Positions 22,601 through 32,361 of a stretch of DNA of 49,849 nucleotides are shown here, in pieces. Position 1 is the stretch's first letter, and each line of letters opens with the position of its first letter. The notes below the pieces were generated by a model. The model worked only from the letters and a program-made list of their open reading frames with translations. It ran no database searches and had not been told where the DNA came from. The stretch is from Enterobacter cloacae (lineage in GTDB: Bacteria; Pseudomonadota; Gammaproteobacteria; Enterobacterales; Enterobacteriaceae). A program made the position numbers and the translations under genes. Where the stretch lies: assembly GCA_014169315.1 (NCBI GenBank), contig AP022136.1, positions 1-49,849 of the forward strand, read 5' to 3'.

Positions 22601-22987
22601 TTCATTCTGGACTGGCTGCAAAGCGTCGAGCTGCGCCGCCGCGTGCATGCCGGGCTGAACAAGGGTGAAGCGCGCAACGCGCTTGCCCGCGCCGTGTTCT
22701 TCAACCGTCTTGGCGAAATTCGCGACCGCTGTTTCGAGCAGCAGCGCTACCGAGCTTCCGGCCTCAACCTAGTGACGGCGGCCATCGTGCTGTGGAATAC
22801 GGTCTATCTGGAGCGGGCCGCGAACGCCCTGCGTGGCCATGGACAAGCCGTTGATGACGCCCTGTTGCAATACCTGTCTCCGCTGGGCTGGGAGCACATC
22901 AATCTGACCGGCGATTATCTTTGGCGCAGCAGCGCCAAGATCGGCGCGGGCAAGTTCAGGCCGCTACGACCTCTGCAACCGGCTTAG
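19647..22987 (+). pseudogene. tnpA: Tn21-subgroup transposase tnpA, split by a MITE-like insert
   Basis: A Tn3-family transposase gene starting [19 protein letters not shown]. It is interrupted after 326 codons (INAK) by a 366-bp insert and resumes at [18 protein letters not shown]. Removing the insert and one copy of the 8-bp duplication restores a 988-aa frame, the usual Tn21-family length. The C-terminal region holds the DDE parts (for example [20 protein letters not shown] with its Asp, and the Glu-containing [10 protein letters not shown] region). The two halves as they stand cannot make a normal transposase. Confidence 0.93.
20627..20992. mobile_element. MITE-like insert with long terminal inverted repeats
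   Basis: A 366-bp non-coding insert. The duplication gccaaggt flanks it at 20619-20626 and 20993-21000. Both ends carry the inverted repeat taaagttgcccatcccctcg continuing to aaaattagc (about 36 bases, perfect). The left end has three extra bases (gga) outside the repeat. There is no open frame of note inside. I do not recognise the parent element; the 8-bp duplication points to families other than Tn3. Confidence 0.8.
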
Positions 22988-23025
22988 CGTGCTTTATTTT
23001 CCGTTTTCTGAGACGACCCCTCAGT

Positions 23026-23046
23026 GGAACGAAAACTCACGTTAAG
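23026..23046 (+). repeat. Tn3 38-bp inverted repeat, inner 21 bases
   Basis: ggaacgaaaactcacgttaag completes the Tn3 terminal repeat begun at 15939-15955. The Tn3 tnpA stop codon overlaps it, as in intact Tn3. Confidence 0.92.
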
Positions 23047-23298
23047 CAACGTTTTCTACCTCTGACGCCTCTTTTAATGGTCTCAGATGTCCTTTGGTCA
23101 CCAGTTCTGCCAGCGTGAAGGAATAATGGCCGAGCATATTGATATGTCCGTGGCAAAGCGGGGAGAGGCGTGCGATATCTTCATCATTCAGTGTTTCACC
23201 TTGCGCCCGGAGATGATCCAGGGCTGCCTGCATATACATAGTGTTCCATAACACGACGGCGTTAGTGACCAGCCCCAGTGCGCCCAGTTGATCTTCCT
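23042..23298 (-). pseudogene. tnpA: Tn3 transposase, C-terminal remnant
   Basis: About 85 codons of the Tn3-type TnpA C-terminus remain: LGLVTNAVVLWNTMYMQAAL, then SPLCHGHINMLGHYSFTLAE and the end LKEASEVENVA. The rest was replaced at 23298 by the 286-bp MITE. Together with the split terminal repeat, it shows that a Tn3 element once sat in the recombinase gene. Confidence 0.9.
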
Positions 23299-23929
<631 letters not shown>

Positions 23930-24230
23930 CTAACGCATTGACAGAGGTTGCATCATAAGTGGCATCTCCATCAACCATGACATATACATCCGCATCAACA
24001 TCCGCGAACATTCGTCTTACAACATTTCCCTTACCTTTTTGCTTTACACTAATGACTTTCGCACCAGACCGCAGAGCCTCGCTTTGTGTATTATCAGTGG
24101 AGCAATTATCAAAAACGTAAGTGTCAATTTCAGGCATTTGCTGTTTAAAGTCGCTGACCACCTGATAGATGGTTTTTTCTTCGTTATAACATGGAACAAT
24201 CAAAGCAATACTCAACCCACGGTAAAGCAT
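23930..24230 (-). pseudogene. GT2 glycosyltransferase, N-terminal part only
   Basis: About 100 codons of a DPM1-like family 2 glycosyltransferase, starting MLYRGLSIALIVPCYNEEKT. It continues through DTYVFDNCSTDNT to the metal motif YVMVDGDATYDATS, then runs into the IS5 fragment. Its C-terminal domain is missing. It is the last gene of cluster 2 in the leftward direction. An ATG eight codons upstream (24254) is an alternative start. Loss of this enzyme could block or alter the cluster 2 polymer. Confidence 0.85.
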
Positions 24231-24361
24231 TATATTTTCCTTTAAAATTGACATAATATTTCAACTTAATTATTAATAACTTATAAACTACAGACACCTA
24301 AAAAGTATTACTTTTCAATTTAACTCGAGCATACAATAAACAATATTTATGAGAAATGAAA

Positions 24362-25225
24362 TTATAATATTTTCCAACCATGTTTACTGAAAAACTTCAC
24401 CATTGATGACGTAAAGAAGAGAATGTGTTTAATTCCTTTTCTCGATACATTTCCGCCGTGATGCAGCATCCTGACTTCAGGTACATAGGCTACATCTGTC
24501 ATTTTTGTGGCTCTTAAACTTAAATCAGCATCTTCAAAATACAAAAAGAAGTCTTTATCGAACCCCCCCAAAGCTGTCAGCACAGAGGTTCTAAAAAGCA
24601 TAAAGCAACCGGTGACAATTGGCGGATTCCATAGAATGGTTTCAGCCTGCATTTCATCCTTCATGCAATAATATTCCAGCTTCTTTCGGAACATGTCCTG
24701 AATAACTCTTGGTGCAAAAGCGCGAATCAACAGAACAGATACATCAGGATATCTTTTACACAGATACTGACGGTCGCCATTTCTCCAGTGACACTGTGGT
24801 GAGAGCAGACCACAATGGGTATTTTGCTCCATAAATTCAAATGCCACACGTAAAGAATCAGGAGCAAACTCAATGTCAGGATTTAACACCAGATGGTAAT
24901 CAAAGTTGGAATCGATGGTTAAATTATGAGCACGACCATACCCTAAATTTTCACCGGTAATGGTGACTGTGCAGAATGGATATTTCTTTTCGACCTGCCG
25001 ATGTATTTCTGTTTTCTCTTTATAACCATTTTCAACAATCGCAATTTTATAGTTCAAATAGGGTGTTTTTTGTGCTGCGATTAAAAATGACTCTATTAAC
25101 GGAAATATATCATCATCGATATAATAAGTAACAATCGAGATTTTTACAGATACTTCTTTGTCCACAACATTATACCCACTGCAGTTATCACTTATATTTT
25201 CCGCTGATATTCCTGAAAGCATCAA
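24362..25225 (-). CDS. GT2 rhamnosyltransferase-like protein (WbbL type)
   Basis: A family 2 glycosyltransferase of 287 aa from the first ATG, or 267 aa from a GTG at 25165. The core starts KISIVTYYIDDDIFPLIESF. The donor-site motif is LVLNPDIEF, with acceptor-side GFDKDFFLYFEDADLSLRA. These features resemble the WbbL/RfbF rhamnosyltransferase group, and the rml genes upstream supply dTDP-rhamnose. Substrate is inference. It overlaps the upstream GT2 gene by 38 bases if the longer form is used, and is followed by a 107-base AT-rich gap before the truncated GT. Confidence 0.82.
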   Translation of the reverse strand: MMLSGISAENISDNCSGYNVVDKEVSVKISIVTYYIDDDIFPLIESFLIAAQKTPYLNYKIAIVENGYKEKTEIHRQVEKKYPFCTVTITGENLGYGRAHNLTIDSNFDYHLVLNPDIEFAPDSLRVAFEFMEQNTHCGLLSPQCHWRNGDRQYLCKRYPDVSVLLIRAFAPRVIQDMFRKKLEYYCMKDEMQAETILWNPPIVTGCFMLFRTSVLTALGGFDKDFFLYFEDADLSLRATKMTDVAYVPEVRMLHHGGNVSRKGIKHILFFTSSMVKFFSKHGWKIL

Positions 25226-26078
25226 GAAACCCCTTTGAAATCATTTTTATCTCCGAGCTTTTATTTTCAGCTGAGAGAATAAAAACAGCTAACTTAGCAA
25301 CTAACTTATAGGCGTCTACTACCTTCCAGTTAACCGGGATATAATTTCTTTTATACAACAATATTGCATTACGCACCTGATAGTAATGACGCACAGGAGC
25401 ATGGATAGCCACACTGCTCTTGAAGACTGCAACCCGGCGCTCCCCTAATGAGTGCGTCATACCAGCATTCAATACGCCGTAGCAGCGTAGTCCTTGATGT
25501 CGTGCGCGTAGTGACCACTCAACATCAACATAGTCAATAAACAGCGAGTCATCCATGCCACCAATTTTTTCAAAAACATCGACTGGTATTAATGACCCGG
25601 AGGCAATTAAATGGTCAACGTCGACACATCCGGTGCTATCGGCCTCAAGGTTTTTATTCACCCGAAGCCCCTCAACGCGAATAAAGCGAGAATGTTTAGC
25701 CCCATTGCTATCAATAAATACAGGGCCAACGGCAGCAGCATCATCGTGGTTCTGAAGCGCATGATAAAGTGTATCAACCATATCGTCGGAAGGTACACTA
25801 TCTTGATCCATTAAGAGAACATATCTGTAGCCTTGTGCCCTGGCATACTCAATCCCATGGTTCTGAGCAGTCGCAATCCCAACATTGCTACCAATTAAAC
25901 GAAGATTCACAGTTGCTGATTCTTGCTTCAACAGCGCTGAAACCTCAGCGCTGTTGTCTGAACCATTATCGACAATCAAAATATCAACACCGCTGCTATC
26001 TAATTGTCGAATCTGTGTCTCTAAACGCTCAATTTCAGGATTAAATGTTACTGTGATTGCAAGGATTTCGTTACTCAC
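25188..26078 (-). CDS. GT2 rhamnosyltransferase-like protein
   Basis: A 296-aa family 2 glycosyltransferase. The GTG at 26078 (VSNEILAITVTFNPEIERL) is preferred. The frame can be extended to a TTG at 26102, but that lies in the hairpin. The motifs DILIVDNGSDN, NVGIATAQNHGIEYA, LLMDQDSVPS and IDYVDVEWSLRARHQG are typical of bacterial rhamnosyltransferases. It would use dTDP-L-rhamnose made by RmlABCD. It is the second gene after wzt, and its end overlaps the next GT gene. Confidence 0.85.
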   Translation of the reverse strand: MSNEILAITVTFNPEIERLETQIRQLDSSGVDILIVDNGSDNSAEVSALLKQESATVNLRLIGSNVGIATAQNHGIEYARAQGYRYVLLMDQDSVPSDDMVDTLYHALQNHDDAAAVGPVFIDSNGAKHSRFIRVEGLRVNKNLEADSTGCVDVDHLIASGSLIPVDVFEKIGGMDDSLFIDYVDVEWSLRARHQGLRCYGVLNAGMTHSLGERRVAVFKSSVAIHAPVRHYYQVRNAILLYKRNYIPVNWKVVDAYKLVAKLAVFILSAENKSSEIKMISKGFLDAFRNISGKYK

Positions 26079-26088
26079 AAGTAATATC

Positions 26089-26111
26089 CATAAAAGGGCC
26101 AAAGGCCCTTT
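26089..26111 (-). terminator. Intercistronic hairpin, attenuator-like
   Basis: Leftward RNA would read aaagggcc, ttt, ggcccttt followed by tatgg. An 8-bp GC-rich stem overlaps the stop of the 1,181-codon gene and precedes the next GT. It may reduce read-through unless RfaH-modified polymerase passes it. Confidence 0.55.
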
Positions 26112-29100
26112 ACTTTAAAACATCCAAATAAATTGAAGACAACTCTTCATATTGCTCATCAAAATTTCGAATGTGCGAATGAGGAAGAGTGAGAGGTCTG
26201 GTAGGATCTCTCTTCGCAAAATATTCAATCGTTTCTGACACAGCCTTAGATAGATCTTTACTTTCATTATTGAAGGGAATCACTAAACCATTCTCACCAA
26301 CAATGATATCCTCTGCCGCACCGCCAGCATCACTGGTAATAACCCATACATCACGGATAAGGGCCTCGCGAACAGTCAAGCCAAAACTCTCTTTGGATTG
26401 TGTTGGATAGAGTAAAACATCAATCCCGGCATAAAAATCATCAATTTCAGCTTGAGTAAATGCCGGCACAACCTCAACAGAATTGATACCATCAAGATCG
26501 TCCGGACTAAACGATGGGAAACCAAGATTGAGAGTATTATCGACTATGACTAAGCAGGCCTGACTTGCCGGAATGCTAGAAAATACCTTCTTGATCAGAT
26601 GGAAACCTTTGATATTCGTGTTTCCGCCCACGTAACCAAACTTCAACGGTTGATGAGGGTGACGTACTCGTTCTGAAGAAGGAGCAGCGACGCCGTTCTT
26701 ATTCAGGCGAACATTGTCAAAGCCTTCGCTTTTATACACCTCTGAGGTGAACAGACTTGGCGCAAGTATGACATCTGCAAGTTTTAATGCACTTCTTTTC
26801 TTCATCTGATAATAGTCATCGTTATCATCAAGATGTTGAGCACTATCTAATTTTTTACTCAAACCCCTGAACTTATGTTTTTCATCAAAGCTCAGAATGA
26901 ATTGATGTTCATATAGCCACCAGTAATCATGGGCAGTAACAACAATAGGAATATTACGCTGATGACAAATATCAAGCATCGTAACGCCGAGTCCTTGAAT
27001 CGAGTGGAAATGCACCAGGTCTGGCTTGACTAAATCGAGCACATGTTTAAATTCCGCATCGATGTCATTATTCACGATCTGCTTCTTCGACGGCAATACG
27101 TCCGGGATAACCATCCCATAGCAGTCTTGCCCATCAAATTCATAGCGGCGAAGTTTATTTAGCTGACCATAATCTTGATTTAACGCCGTAAACACATGAA
27201 TATCAAACTGTTCATTTGTATTTAAGCGTTTATTTAGTGCTTCAGCAACAACAGTCGCACCACCAAAAGAACGTGGTCCATAATAGCAGTTTACGGATAA
27301 AATCTGCTTTTTAGCCGTCTCCACAGGATGATTAAAGTCATCAACCAGTGGCATAACCTGATTTTCGGCGATAAATTCCTGGGAGTAACGAGCCAGAACG
27401 GTCTGCTTACCCTGCAGACCAACAGCATGACGTAACTCGGCAGAATCTATTAATGTCTCAATAACTGATACCCATTGTTCCGTGCCATCACACAAGAAAC
27501 CATTTTCGCCATGATTAATAACGTTGGAAAAATTAGGTCGCGGTGAACAAATGCATGGAATACCTAAAATGGAAGCCTCAATGTATTTAATATTACTTTT
27601 CGAATCATTAAATACATAGTTTTCCAACGGCGCGATACTAATATCACATTCATTGAGAATTTTCAGGTAATCAGTATATGGGCAGAATTCTATTCTTTCT
27701 ATCTGCGCTTGTACAATATCGTATTCTTTTGGTAACCCTAAAGTTCCAATCAAACGGAAATGGACATTTTTATGCTTTTTAAGAATTGCCAGAATCGCAT
27801 CAGAGGCTTCAAGGAAATCAACGTTATGCGTGCTGGTTCCAGAACCATAGACGATTCGGATAATATTGTCTTCGTTACTTTTTCGTGTTTCTGGCAATGA
27901 CGAGGCTGTCACCACAGTTTCTGGATCAAGCGCATTTTCAACAACAAACGCATATTTCACACCGGCAGCGACCATTTCTTCTGCAAGATGAGGCGTCGAT
28001 GCAATAGCAAACTTGCAACGTGACATTGCCGATTTATATAAATGAGCACCATCCAGTAACCCCTGGAAGACATCTTTATCTAGCTCATTTAAGGTACGAC
28101 TATTCCTCATCACTTCAGCATCAAAGATAAGGTCATCGACTTCCCAGTACGTTGGGAGATTAAGTCTATCGCATTCATCAAAAATACGATGAACACTGTC
28201 AAATGCCGGTACTCGATAAAAAATTATCAAGGAATGACTCTGTAACGCATCAATACATGACTGCCAATCATGCCAGTTGAGTACTGTTACAGGTATATTG
28301 AGCTTTTTAAATAACTCAACTTTCTGATCAACACGATACTTACGACACTGAGGTATTGATAGCTCTGCAATGATCAGTACTCGCAGGCTCAGTATTTTAG
28401 TGGCATCGAGATTAATTGCAGGTAATTCCTTCTGAACGCGTACTGCTTGCATACTCTGGAATGCCGCAACATGCCTGATTCGCTGTAATGCGCCCGAAAT
28501 ACCTTCACGCTTAAATACCGCCATGCCCTTTTTGTAGGTGTAAGCAACACCGTGAGTTTTCGTCACATGCGTTACGGTTTTGGCCGCTTTTTTAGCCCGG
28601 CGGAGATTAAGCATGGCTAAACGTATCGGTTTGGTTATACGCCAGCTCGTTGAATCCCGTAACGCCTGGTTATCAAAACTCAGGCGTTGGATGAGATGCT
28701 CTTTTTCTTCAAGTACTGTATTAACTTCCTGAATATGCTGCTCTTGTTTACTTATGTGGTTTTGAAGTTCTTTCAGTCTTTTCTGTTGAGCCAGAAACTC
28801 TTTAGTCAGCTCCTGCTCTGCAACAACTAATTTCTGCCATTCCATTTCTGGATGAAGTGGTAATGAACTCCAAAAATTATGAGCCTGCAGCATTGCCGGC
28901 ATATAAGTACCGTTGTGGGCCTTATTACCCTGGACAACGCTTTCTTCGTCTCCGACAATATGCCGAATACCGAGAAGATTAGATTTTGCTTTACCTTTTT
29001 GAATGATACACAGCGAGTTTATAAAAGTAACTGAATGAATTTCGCTATAGTCGATAGAGCCTAAGTGTTCACAACCATAGTGTTCATAATAAGGCTGTAA

Positions 29101-29655
29101 GAATTCATCAGCACTTAGCTCAACCCCCCAATGCTCATGGTTTTGCACATCGGCTAATTTTTTAAGAAATGCCATTGAAGAAAATGGGTCATAGAGTCCC
29201 CCTTCAAAGTTTTGCCAGTAGCTACAATGTAAATCTTCGATAATATAAATTCCCTCATCATTAACCAGAGGGAAGTACAGCAAGAAAGATTTAATAATAT
29301 CGGATGAATCATGAGAACCATCATCGATAATCAAATCAAATGATTGTGCAATATCCTGAATCCGGTTTTTCACGTCTTCAGTTGACGAGTTTCCAATTAC
29401 AATCTTTATTGTATCATCATTATATTTTAATTTTTCACAATCAGGATTGATATCGCAACCAACGATATTCTCGGCGGCAGGGAAATACTTTCTCCATATT
29501 TCTAATGAACCACCGTTTTGCACACCAATTTCTAGAAAATTCTTGACAGACATTCTGGAACTGGAAAGGTACTGGTGATATGTATGGAGATAAATATCCC
29601 ATTTATCTGATGATTTTCCGTTATGCTCGTCATAGAGCTCAATTAAATTTTTCAT
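26110..29655 (-). CDS. Methyltransferase-coiled coil-double GT4 protein of O-polysaccharide synthesis
   Basis: A 1,181-aa multidomain protein. Residues about 1-210: class I SAM methyltransferase-like domain (FLEIGVQNGGSLEIW, FDLIIDDGSHDSSD, IYIIEDLHCSYW). About 275-335: Gln/Glu/Lys-rich coiled coil. About 420-790: first GT4-like domain (IVYGSGTSTHNVDFL, CDISIAPLENYVFNDSKSNIKY). About 800-1175: second GT4 domain (GGATVVAEALNKRL, FGYVGGNTNIKGF, ESFGLTVREAL as EX7E). It starts within the wzt stop (ATGA). Known relatives in ABC-exported O-antigens modify the non-reducing end and set chain length. Here a similar terminator-polymerase role is inference. Confidence 0.85.
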   Translation of the reverse strand: MKNLIELYDEHNGKSSDKWDIYLHTYHQYLSSSRMSVKNFLEIGVQNGGSLEIWRKYFPAAENIVGCDINPDCEKLKYNDDTIKIVIGNSSTEDVKNRIQDIAQSFDLIIDDGSHDSSDIIKSFLLYFPLVNDEGIYIIEDLHCSYWQNFEGGLYDPFSSMAFLKKLADVQNHEHWGVELSADEFLQPYYEHYGCEHLGSIDYSEIHSVTFINSLCIIQKGKAKSNLLGIRHIVGDEESVVQGNKAHNGTYMPAMLQAHNFWSSLPLHPEMEWQKLVVAEQELTKEFLAQQKRLKELQNHISKQEQHIQEVNTVLEEKEHLIQRLSFDNQALRDSTSWRITKPIRLAMLNLRRAKKAAKTVTHVTKTHGVAYTYKKGMAVFKREGISGALQRIRHVAAFQSMQAVRVQKELPAINLDATKILSLRVLIIAELSIPQCRKYRVDQKVELFKKLNIPVTVLNWHDWQSCIDALQSHSLIIFYRVPAFDSVHRIFDECDRLNLPTYWEVDDLIFDAEVMRNSRTLNELDKDVFQGLLDGAHLYKSAMSRCKFAIASTPHLAEEMVAAGVKYAFVVENALDPETVVTASSLPETRKSNEDNIIRIVYGSGTSTHNVDFLEASDAILAILKKHKNVHFRLIGTLGLPKEYDIVQAQIERIEFCPYTDYLKILNECDISIAPLENYVFNDSKSNIKYIEASILGIPCICSPRPNFSNVINHGENGFLCDGTEQWVSVIETLIDSAELRHAVGLQGKQTVLARYSQEFIAENQVMPLVDDFNHPVETAKKQILSVNCYYGPRSFGGATVVAEALNKRLNTNEQFDIHVFTALNQDYGQLNKLRRYEFDGQDCYGMVIPDVLPSKKQIVNNDIDAEFKHVLDLVKPDLVHFHSIQGLGVTMLDICHQRNIPIVVTAHDYWWLYEHQFILSFDEKHKFRGLSKKLDSAQHLDDNDDYYQMKKRSALKLADVILAPSLFTSEVYKSEGFDNVRLNKNGVAAPSSERVRHPHQPLKFGYVGGNTNIKGFHLIKKVFSSIPASQACLVIVDNTLNLGFPSFSPDDLDGINSVEVVPAFTQAEIDDFYAGIDVLLYPTQSKESFGLTVREALIRDVWVITSDAGGAAEDIIVGENGLVIPFNNESKDLSKAVSETIEYFAKRDPTRPLTLPHSHIRNFDEQYEELSSIYLDVLK

Positions 29656-30998
29656 TCTTTTTCCAGTTTCACATCATCAAACTTAATACCGACCAGTCCC
29701 CAACGTACATCACTTGAAGAAACATTGATTATCAAGGCATCATGTAACCAGTGGTGCTGGACATGGCTATTTATATCACCGTTAGCCAATGAGACCATCA
29801 TCGAATATTCCCCATTGGGCAGCATCGGTAATGTAAACACATACTCAGCAGTCATTTTCTCACCTGCACCTACAGAAAATGCATTTTTATTGGTGAATGG
29901 TAACGTGTTCTCTCCGAATAGAACCTGACCCAAACGATCTTTAACCAGAAAACCTAATATCGGTGAGTCAAATGACTCATTTATACTAGCGGTGATTCGT
30001 AGTTTGACTTTTTCTCCACCTTTGTAAAGGTGGTGGGTGTTCCCGGTTGCCACATCACTGAATGACACATCGATAATTTCGCCGGCACCGGTTTTCCAGC
30101 CATTAGCATCTGATAGATTGTTATCAATACCGTATTGAGAGTTATAGTCGAAGGTATCATTAGCAGTCGTATTTTCAGCAATGGCAACTTGGGATTGCTC
30201 AGTAGAAACGTCATCTTGTTTATTATTTTTAATATCATCAAGTTTAGTTTCATCACCGTAAACCTCTTGCAAGGTATACTGCAGATACTTTTCTGTAATA
30301 GCCTTGGCTTTACCAGATGAAATCATTTCACCTTTATGAAGCCAGATAGCTTTATCACATAAGTTAATTACTGATTGAGTATCATGGCTCACAAACAGTA
30401 AGGTGCCATTCTCTTTAAACTTACGGATAAAGCGCATGCATTTCTGGGTAAATACAGCATCACCAACAGCAAGCGCCTCATCAACGACAAGAATATCAGC
30501 ATCAACGTGAGCAATAACGGCAAATGCCAGTCGGACATACATACCACTGGAATAAGTTTTTACCGGTTGATCGATGTAGTCGCCGATATCAGCAAAAGCC
30601 AGAATTTTATCGTAGCGTTGTCTGATTTGCTCGTTCGTCAAACCATACAAAGAGGCCGCCATAAAAATGTTTTCATGACCGGTAAACTCAGGGTTAAACC
30701 CCGCACCAAGCTCCAACAATGCAGCTATACGGCCATTAACCTTCACCGTACCATCTGTAGGTGTCAGCGTGCCGCAAATCATTTGCAACAAAGTAGATTT
30801 GCCCGAGCCATTACGGCCGATAATGCCAACCGTTTCACCCTTTTTTAGGGAAAAACTAACATTTTTTAAAGCCCAGAATTCACGGTAAAGCTGTTTACGA
30901 GATCGAAAGAACATCTGCATCAAACGATCTTTTGGTGAGTCATAAATTTGATAACATTTACTTAACCCCGTTATCTCAATAATATTATCAGATGACAT
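29652..30998 (-). CDS. wzt: Wzt, O-polysaccharide ABC transporter ATPase with C-terminal glycan-binding domain
   Basis: A 448-aa ATP-binding subunit. Walker A GIIGRNGSGKST, signature YSSGMYVRLAFAV, Walker B ILVVDEALAVGD and the switch His in LFVSHD mark the nucleotide-binding domain (about 1-250). A linker rich in Asn/Asp is followed by a C-terminal beta domain (about 310-448) with SMMVSLANGDINSHVQHHWL, the Wzt carbohydrate-binding type that recognises a capped chain end before export. The ATG at 30998 overlaps wzm by 11 bases; a longer N-terminal frame is unlikely. It pairs with Wzm at the inner membrane. Confidence 0.93.
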   Translation of the reverse strand: MSSDNIIEITGLSKCYQIYDSPKDRLMQMFFRSRKQLYREFWALKNVSFSLKKGETVGIIGRNGSGKSTLLQMICGTLTPTDGTVKVNGRIAALLELGAGFNPEFTGHENIFMAASLYGLTNEQIRQRYDKILAFADIGDYIDQPVKTYSSGMYVRLAFAVIAHVDADILVVDEALAVGDAVFTQKCMRFIRKFKENGTLLFVSHDTQSVINLCDKAIWLHKGEMISSGKAKAITEKYLQYTLQEVYGDETKLDDIKNNKQDDVSTEQSQVAIAENTTANDTFDYNSQYGIDNNLSDANGWKTGAGEIIDVSFSDVATGNTHHLYKGGEKVKLRITASINESFDSPILGFLVKDRLGQVLFGENTLPFTNKNAFSVGAGEKMTAEYVFTLPMLPNGEYSMMVSLANGDINSHVQHHWLHDALIINVSSSDVRWGLVGIKFDDVKLEKE

Positions 30999-31806
30999 CT
31001 GCAAACCCTTTCCGTGTTTTCTGGAACCAAAGGAATCCAGCCCATGCAATTGCTGCATTGACGATTAACCCAACTAAGTATGGTCTAATTTCTGGAATCC
31101 GCCCCCAATACATTACATCTCTGGCTTGTTCAATAAATTGAGCCAGTGGATTAAGTAATAATAGTGGCCTTACTGATTCGGGAAGAGCAGACGTCGGGAA
31201 AAATATTGGCGATAAGAACATCAGCACCATAGTGGCTATACCAACTATTTGGCTAACATCACGCAAATAAACACCTAAAGAACCTAAAAACCAGCTCAGT
31301 CCCATAATCATTAAAACCAATGGCAGGAGGACAAACGGTAGTAAAAGGATGGTGATATGAGGCATGCCGACTTCTACAATATAGAAGATAAGCCAAACCA
31401 GGCAGCTAATTGAAAAATGGAATAATGCAGCGAATAAATTGACCCAAGGTAATACCTCCAATGGGAATATTACCTTTTTCACATAATTCGCATTTGCAAG
31501 TATGGCAGTCGGAGCCCGATTAATACATTCAGAAAATAAGTTGAATATAATTAACCCTGAAAACAGTACTAATGCAAATGCTGTACGCGACGTGCTCCCC
31601 TCACTCCATTTTGCCTGGAATACGACACTAAATACAAAGGTGTATACCACAAGCATAAGGACAGGTGTGAAAAATGACCAGAGCAGCCCTAATACTGAAC
31701 CGCGGTACCGGCTAATCACTTCACGACGAGTTAATGTATATATTAACCGCCGGTTAGAAATGAGTGACTTAAATAGCTCACGGGTTTGGTTAACGACAAA
31801 ACTCAT
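30988..31806 (-). CDS. wzm: Wzm, O-polysaccharide ABC transporter membrane subunit
   Basis: A 272-aa ABC-2 type membrane protein with six hydrophobic segments. The N-terminal amphipathic region (LIYTLTRREVISRYRGSVLG) is typical of Wzm/KpsM, followed by LLWSFFTPVLMLVVYTFVFS. It forms the channel through which undecaprenyl-linked polymer passes to the periplasm. It overlaps rmlC by the ATGA arrangement and wzt by 11 bases, so the whole set is translationally coupled. Confidence 0.93.
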   Translation of the reverse strand: MSFVVNQTRELFKSLISNRRLIYTLTRREVISRYRGSVLGLLWSFFTPVLMLVVYTFVFSVVFQAKWSEGSTSRTAFALVLFSGLIIFNLFSECINRAPTAILANANYVKKVIFPLEVLPWVNLFAALFHFSISCLVWLIFYIVEVGMPHITILLLPFVLLPLVLMIMGLSWFLGSLGVYLRDVSQIVGIATMVLMFLSPIFFPTSALPESVRPLLLLNPLAQFIEQARDVMYWGRIPEIRPYLVGLIVNAAIAWAGFLWFQKTRKGFADVI

Positions 31807-32348
31807 TCATAGACCTCAGCATCAAGGAACAATGCACCGACTTTATCTTTATCGGAAATCAATACATCCTGGTTTGGCCATTCAATATTTATCTCTGGGT
31901 CATTCCAGAGAATACTGCGCTCAGACTGTGGCGCATAGTAGTTGGTCGCTTTATAGACAAACTGCACCGTCTCACTCAGGGCCATAAAACCATGCGCAAA
32001 TCCTTCCGGGATCCACAGTTGACGTTTGTTTTCCGCACTCAGCACCACGCCCACCCACTGACCAAACGTCGGCGATGAGCGGCGTACATCGACGGCCACA
32101 TCAAACACTTCACCTTCAACGCAGCGCACCAGTTTGCCTTGCGCATGCGGATCCAGCTGATAATGCAGGCCCCGCAGCACGCCCTTCTGAGACTGCGAGT
32201 GGTTGTCCTGCACAAACTCGACATGACGGCCCACCACCTCATCAAACACCTTGCTGCTGAAACTCTCAAAGAAGAAACCGCGCGCATCACCAAACACCCG
32301 GGGTTCAAATACCAGTACGTCAGGAATGTCTGTTTTAATAATATTCAT
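31803..32348 (-). CDS. rmlC: RmlC, dTDP-4-dehydrorhamnose 3,5-epimerase
   Basis: A 181-aa cupin epimerase, third step of dTDP-L-rhamnose synthesis. The family motifs DARGFFFESF, FVQDNHSQSQKGVLRGLHYQ (catalytic His region) and WIPEGFAHGF are present. Length is normal. In this operon rmlD precedes it by 13 bases and wzm follows with overlap. Confidence 0.95.
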   Translation of the reverse strand: MNIIKTDIPDVLVFEPRVFGDARGFFFESFSSKVFDEVVGRHVEFVQDNHSQSQKGVLRGLHYQLDPHAQGKLVRCVEGEVFDVAVDVRRSSPTFGQWVGVVLSAENKRQLWIPEGFAHGFMALSETVQFVYKATNYYAPQSERSILWNDPEINIEWPNQDVLISDKDKVGALFLDAEVYE

Positions 32349-32361
32349 TTTGTCTGCTTAC

